Assembly: GCF_047511655.1 (NCBI RefSeq)
Contig: NC_133402.1
Span: 59,958,951-60,022,950, forward strand
DNA: 64,000 nucleotides
Source of the DNA: Castor canadensis
Taxonomy: Eukaryota > Chordata > Mammalia > Rodentia > Castoridae
Reading direction: 5' to 3'
In this document: positions 59,671 through 64,000 of the stretch, piece by piece
How the letters are laid out: each line of letters begins with the position of its first letter
Position numbering within the stretch: the stretch's first letter is position 1
Program-made: the position numbers and the translations under genes
Notes under the pieces: generated by a model
The model's input: only the letters and a program-made list of their open reading frames with translations
Database searches by the model: none
What the model was told of the DNA's origin: nothing

Positions 59671-59757
59671 TGGGTGGGGAGTGAGGAGGGAGCCCAGGGT
59701 GGGTGGGGAGTGAGGAGGGAGCCCAGGGTGGGTGGGGAGTGAGGAGGGAGCCCAGGG
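59671..59757. repeat. 29-bp minisatellite, three perfect copies
   Basis: Units at 59671-59699, 59700-59728 and 59729-59757, each starting tgggtggggagtgaggag and ending gagcccaggg, with no differences between copies. The repeats are adjacent with no spacers, so this is not a CRISPR array. Confidence 0.97.
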
Positions 59758-59759
59758 TG

Positions 59760-60654
59760 GCCCCTGGATGGGGCTGGGGGCTCCAGGCACTCCTTGTGAG
59801 CCTGGAGCGACAGTATGCCTTTGCCTTTCTATTCTTTGGCCAATCAGTTGACTGCACGGGAAAAGATCAGTGATATGAGAACCTCACAAAACCACGCCTG
59901 CTTGCCTGCCTTGTGGGGTAGGCATGCCTTTGCCTGTGTCACTGGCAGGCCAACAGTCCCAAGTTGCTGGAGCTGCAGAGCTTCCCAAGGGGAATGGGGT
60001 TGGAGCAGGGAGTCCTGGAATGGACCCTGAGGCTCTGTCTCTCCTCAGCAAATGCTCCTCTCAGGATGCTGGGGGTAGGGTGTGCCAGCTTCATTTTGCC
60101 CTCTTTGCCAGATCTCCTGCTCCAGGACTCTCAGTGCATACAGGGGACTGGTGGCCTGGTCCCCTCATCCACATGCATTGGCTGACACTACACCCTTTCT
60201 TGTCTTCTCATGAACTTGGCTTATTTTGGAGAAGGGAGATCTCTTTTTCTGTGTTCAAATACGTCTCTGGAGTTACACTCTGGAGAATGACCCACTCTAG
60301 TCTCCTGGCTGTCCCCATGCCATCGGTGGAGTTGATGTCTGACTGGATGAGTGTGGCCCAATGGAGCAGCTTTCCTCTGTCCACCATGGTGGGACATGAT
60401 AGAATTTTCAGAGAGGCCATGGGCTGAGGACACTGAGGTCAACTGAGGACACTCTTCTTTGATTAGTGGGATCATGCAAATGACACATTATGTCTACAAG
60501 TTTCAGAATCTTAAACTCACTTGAGGGAGGGAGTGCTGGAGTTATTTCTGTGTAGATAATGGTTCTGCAGATTGGGTCAGCTATCCTCCATCTGACCCCT
60601 CATCTAATCTCATGGCAGTTGTCTCTGTAGATTATAACATATACTGCAAGAGAA
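59760..60654. other. Intergenic, nothing recognised
   Basis: No gene or repeat family supported. Confidence 0.5.
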
Positions 60655-60832
60655 GTCTTCCTTCCTTCCTTCCTTCCTCCCTCCCTCCCTCCCTCCCTTT
60701 CTTTCCTCTCTCTGTTCCTCCCCTCTCCCTCTTTTCTTTCCTTCCTCTCCCCTCCCTCCATCCTCCTTCTTTCTTGTCTCCCCTCTCTTCCTCTTCTTGC
60801 TTCTCCTCTTCCTCCTTCTTCCTTCTCTGTTA
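60655..60832. repeat. Long polypyrimidine (CTTCC/CCCT) tract
   Basis: About 175 bp nearly free of A and G, starting with perfect CTTCC and CCCT repeats. Confidence 0.93.
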
Positions 60833-61074
60833 TATTTCTTGTTCTCTTAACTATATGATTATAATTTTAATCCTATATAAACACAGAAAGACAAGTATAT
60901 TGAATGGATTCATTCCTGGGTTCAACAGTTATCAAACCATGGCCAACTTTGCTTCATCTATTTCTACTACCACTCATCCCCAATATCAAAAATTATTGTG
61001 AGGCAAATACCAGATGTCATATCATTTCAAGAAGTATCTCTAAAAGGTAAGTACTTGTGCTCTTAATCATAAAG

Positions 61075-61990
61075 CACTGTGAACTTACTATCTTGCAGTT
61101 CTGGAGGGCAAATGTCTGAGATGGTCTCTTGGAATAAAAAGTGTAGGCATGATTGCCTTCCCTCTGGTAGCTCTAGGGAGAATCCATTTCTTGCACTTGC
61201 CGGTTTCTAGGTGCTGTCTGCATTCTCTAGCTTGTGGCCACATCATTCTGACCATTGTTTTCTTCCTCACATCTCCTTCTCTGACTCACTTGCTGCTTTT
61301 AGAAGCGCATTGTGATTACATTGTGGCCATGGAGATAACCCAGGATAACCTTCCTTCTATATCTCTTTAATCTAATCACAGTTGCAAAGCCCCCTTTGCC
61401 ATAACTGTGTTATGCAATTTTCTATCTCTGTAACAAAATACCTTGCTGAGCATGGAGCACACACATGTAATCCCAGCTACTTGGGAGGTGGAAGTAAGAG
61501 GATCAAGGTCTAAGACTGGCCCAGGCAAAAGTGTGAGATCCTATCTGAAAAACAAAAATTAAAAGCAAAAGAACTTGAGCTCAAGTAGGCTGGGCAAGAG
61601 CCAGTAATGGGGAAGGAGGTGGAGTATTTTGAGTGACAGATTTGGATTCCTGTCCAAGATCAGGCAGACCCAGACCTTTGAGCCTCTGATGGGAGACCAC
61701 TTGGCTGAGTTGATCCCCTAACGAATCAGGAAGGACAGGAAATGAGGAAGGGGCAGGGTCTCACAATCCCCTTCAAGGATACACTCTAATGACCTAAGGA
61801 CCTCCCTCAAGGCCCTACTTCCTAAAGGTTTCATCACCTCCCCAACACACCTCACTGGGCGCCTCCTCAGCACATGGGCCTTTGCTGGACACTAAGCCAA
61901 ACCACAGCAGTAACAAGTTTGTGGGTCTTGAGGTTAGCACGAGGACATTTTTGGGAGGACTGTTATTCTGCCTACTACATCAAGGACAAA
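61075..61990 (+). mobile_element. Old interspersed repeat (family not assigned) split by a SINE
   Basis: Contains 'cttgcagttctggagggc', 'gctctagggagaatccattt' and, after the SINE, 'ggccctacttcctaaagg'. Resembles the repeat at 7365-7930. Confidence 0.5.
61444..61572 (+). mobile_element. B1-like SINE unit
   Basis: 'gtaatcccagctacttggga', 'aggatcaaggtctaagactg', 'gtgagatcctatctgaaaaa' and an A-rich end. Confidence 0.85.
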
Positions 61991-62068
61991 AAAAAGGATG
62001 GAGGTGTGGCTCAAGTGGTAGAGTGCCTAGCAGTTCTACTTGAGTTCAAACCCTAGTACAGCGAGAAG
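61990..62068 (+). mobile_element. ID-like SINE monomer
   Basis: 'ggaggtgtggctcaagtggt' to 'ttcaaaccctagtacagc' with an A-rich tail. Confidence 0.88.
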
Positions 62069-62597
62069 AAAAAGAAAAAGAACAAGCAAGATCTCATTCC
62101 ACTAACAAAAATGTCATTCAACAGAATAAGCAAGACCATAATGTGATCCTCAAATTCTTTCTCCCTAAATTTATGACTGTTTGGACTGGAAACCTGCAGG
62201 AACCCACTTTTCTGTGTTATGCTCCTCTTGCATAACCTGGAAAGCTGTTTTGTTGTTTTTTTCTCCTGTACCACAGGAAAAGTGGGTAGTTACACTGGAC
62301 TGGGAAGCCCTTATTTGATCTCCACTCTATAAATCTGCTTTTCGGTTTCTGATTTGCAGGGTGTTTAAGGTAGTTCCTTTCTTGGAGTGCTTTTGTGGGT
62401 CCCTCTGAGATTATCTTGCTGAGAACATGTAATTACATAATAGCTCATGGATAATGCATTTTCCTTGGATGACTGCTTCTGAGAAGGATTCATTTTTTAA
62501 ACATAACCATCCACAATGCCATTATCACACCAAAATAATATTAATCTTTTAACACTGAAAAGGCTCAATTTTATCTTTTTTTGCATTTGTTTTGTTT

Positions 62598-62896
62598 TGG
62601 CAGTACTGGGGTTTAAATGCAGGCTTTGCACTTGCTAGGCAGGTGCTCTACTGCTTGAGCCCTTTTTACTGTGGTTATTTTGGAGCTAGGGTCTCACTTT
62701 TTGTCAAGGCCAGCCTGGACCATGATTCTCCTATTTTAAATTTTCCACTGTAGCTGGGACGAAAGGCACGAACCACCATGTCCAGCTTTTGTTCTGCTGA
62801 GATGGGGTCACATGAACTTTTTTTTTCGCCTGGGCTGGTCTCCTCATCTCAGCCTCCCAAGTAGGAATTCAGGCATGAGCCCCCAGTGCCCAGCTA
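62598..62896 (-). mobile_element. Trimeric SINE (ID-B1-B1 reversed)
   Basis: Reversed ID ('gtactggggtttaaatgcag') with two B1-like units, the last ending 'gcatgagcccccagtgccca'. Confidence 0.9.
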
Positions 62897-63560
62897 ACTG
62901 TATTGTTTTTATTCAGTTTGTTTGTTTGAATTTGGATCCAAATACATCATTGCCATTGGTTGACATGTATCTTTCATGTTATGGTTTGTCTTTCCATTAC
63001 AAAGTATAAATGTAATTATATTATCTACCCATATCTCTCCTTTCTTAGATAAATAATAGCACACCATATACCTAAAAATACTGAAGATTACTCAGGATGT
63101 AGTATACGGAGAGCTTGCTCTTTCCCTTCTGCAGCCATTCTGTGGTCCATTGCATGGAGATACTATATTACTGAATCAGCATCCTACTGATGGACACATG
63201 GGTCATCCCCAGGCTTTTGCTGTAGCAAAGAGTGATGTAGTGAAAGCTCAAGTCTTTTAAAAATATTTTTGTGTATCTTTGGATAGATTCCTAGAAGTGG
63301 AATTGCTATATCAGAGGGCAAAAACAAACACACTTTTGCTATATATATATTGTTGAATTTCTTCCCTAAGATTCTATCATTTCACCTTTCCACCAGCAGT
63401 TCATGAAAGCATGTTTCCTTATAGCCACACCAACAGATTATGCTGTCCAACTCTTGAAGTTTTGCTAGGTGAAAAAAGTATCTTGGGATAATTAGCATTT
63501 GCATTTGAGGAGGGATTTGGTACCGAGTGAATAGTAATTTTCTTAGTCATTTCTCAATCC

Positions 63561-64000
63561 CCTCTGTGTTTGTGAATGACCACCATAATGGGATAGAGCT
63601 GCTGGAAATAAATATGACAGCTGAGTCATTAAATATACTTAGAAATTGCATCCTCAGTCCTTATTCCTGGATGTTACATCATGTGAATATCCTCTGAATG
63701 TAGCATGCTAGCAGAAGTGCTGTAGCAGACACAGGGCTTTGAGGAGACCAAGGTCTCCCAGGATCTGGGGCATTGGGAGGTGGCCCCTTGGGCAGTCACA
63801 TCTGTATACATCTTGGTAAGCTTCTACTGGTCATGCTAGGGCCAAGTTTTTGGAACAAGGTCATTTTTCTCATGCTTCTTGCAATTTCAGTCACAGGCTG
63901 GTATAGTAGACTACCGTAGGTTGCCATGGATGGTTGGGGCACTTTGGGAAGGGTGCAATAGCAGGTGGGAACTGACAAGGATTCTTTTCACAGTGAGGGC
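63561..64000. other. Intergenic, nothing recognised
   Basis: Right edge of the window. No NMNAT3 or other exon could be identified. Confidence 0.5.

Larger units (their letters stand above)
60840..63560 (-). mobile_element. Old L1 3' end, heavily interrupted
   Basis: Reversed L1 3' UTR and ORF2 end: 60860-61060 ('accatggccaactttgcttc'), 62480-62590 ('cattatcacacc'), 62910-63560 ('cctagaagtggaattgct', 'ccaccagcagttcatgaaag'). It is the same series as 25210-25920. Interrupted by an unassigned old repeat (about 61075-61990) and four SINEs. Confidence 0.7.

Noticed and set aside
59671..59757. Regular 29-bp repeats as a possible CRISPR array
   Set aside because: The copies are directly adjacent with no spacers and the genome is mammalian; it is a minisatellite.
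57000..64000. 3' exons of NMNAT3, the expected next gene
   Set aside because: No exon-like match was seen. In human the gene ends well beyond this distance from RBP1.

Overview
The window is mammalian nuclear DNA. It has split exons with GT-AG borders, dense SINE/LINE cover, a CpG island, and no bacterial or viral gene layout. The most abundant SINE is a tRNA-like ID unit joined to one or two B1/7SL-like units, and the younger L1 copies end in an unusual G-rich 3' tail. These suggest a rodent of the beaver/kangaroo-rat group, most likely a beaver. That attribution rests on recall of the SINE type and is moderate in confidence.

Two host genes are present, both on the minus strand and both encoding intracellular retinol carriers of the FABP/CRBP family. 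At the left edge is the first coding exon of RBP2 (CRBP-II, 1440-1512). It has a TATA box and a compact upstream set of HNF4/DR1-type sites; its later exons lie outside the window. The complete RBP1 (CRBP-I) gene runs from its CpG-island promoter near 56.9 kb to a poly(A) signal at 32.56 kb. Its four coding exons (73, 179, 102 and 54 nt) give an intact 135-residue protein with the retinol-contacting Lys and Gln. The order RBP2-RBP1 on one strand matches the known mammalian cluster next to NMNAT3; no NMNAT3 exon was found.

Region by region: 1-1.7 kb is RBP2 exon 1 and promoter. 1.7-32.5 kb is the RBP2-RBP1 intergenic space, made largely of old L1 fragments, a 5'-truncated younger L1 with intact target-site duplications, SINEs, an MER5A-type element and AT-rich DNA. 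32.5-56.9 kb is RBP1; its 21-kb intron 2 holds two L1 3' ends, MIRs, MLT1/MaLR LTRs nested in one another, and microsatellites. 56.9-64 kb is RBP1 upstream DNA with a candidate retinoic-acid response element about 1 kb from the start codon, a 29-bp minisatellite, a long GA tract and a fragmented old L1.

The main points for follow-up are: a one-base offset that breaks the N-terminally extended RBP1 isoform and turns its start into an overlapping upstream ORF; the DR2-like element upstream of RBP1; the DR1/HNF4 block of RBP2; and a pair of inverted L1-derived arms (about 12.6-16.6 kb and 19.8-21.1 kb) whose central ~600 bp is far more alike than its flanks, as expected after gene conversion. 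I saw no evidence for a new multi-gene system. The open reading frames outside RBP1/RBP2 are explained by transposons, simple repeats or chance.
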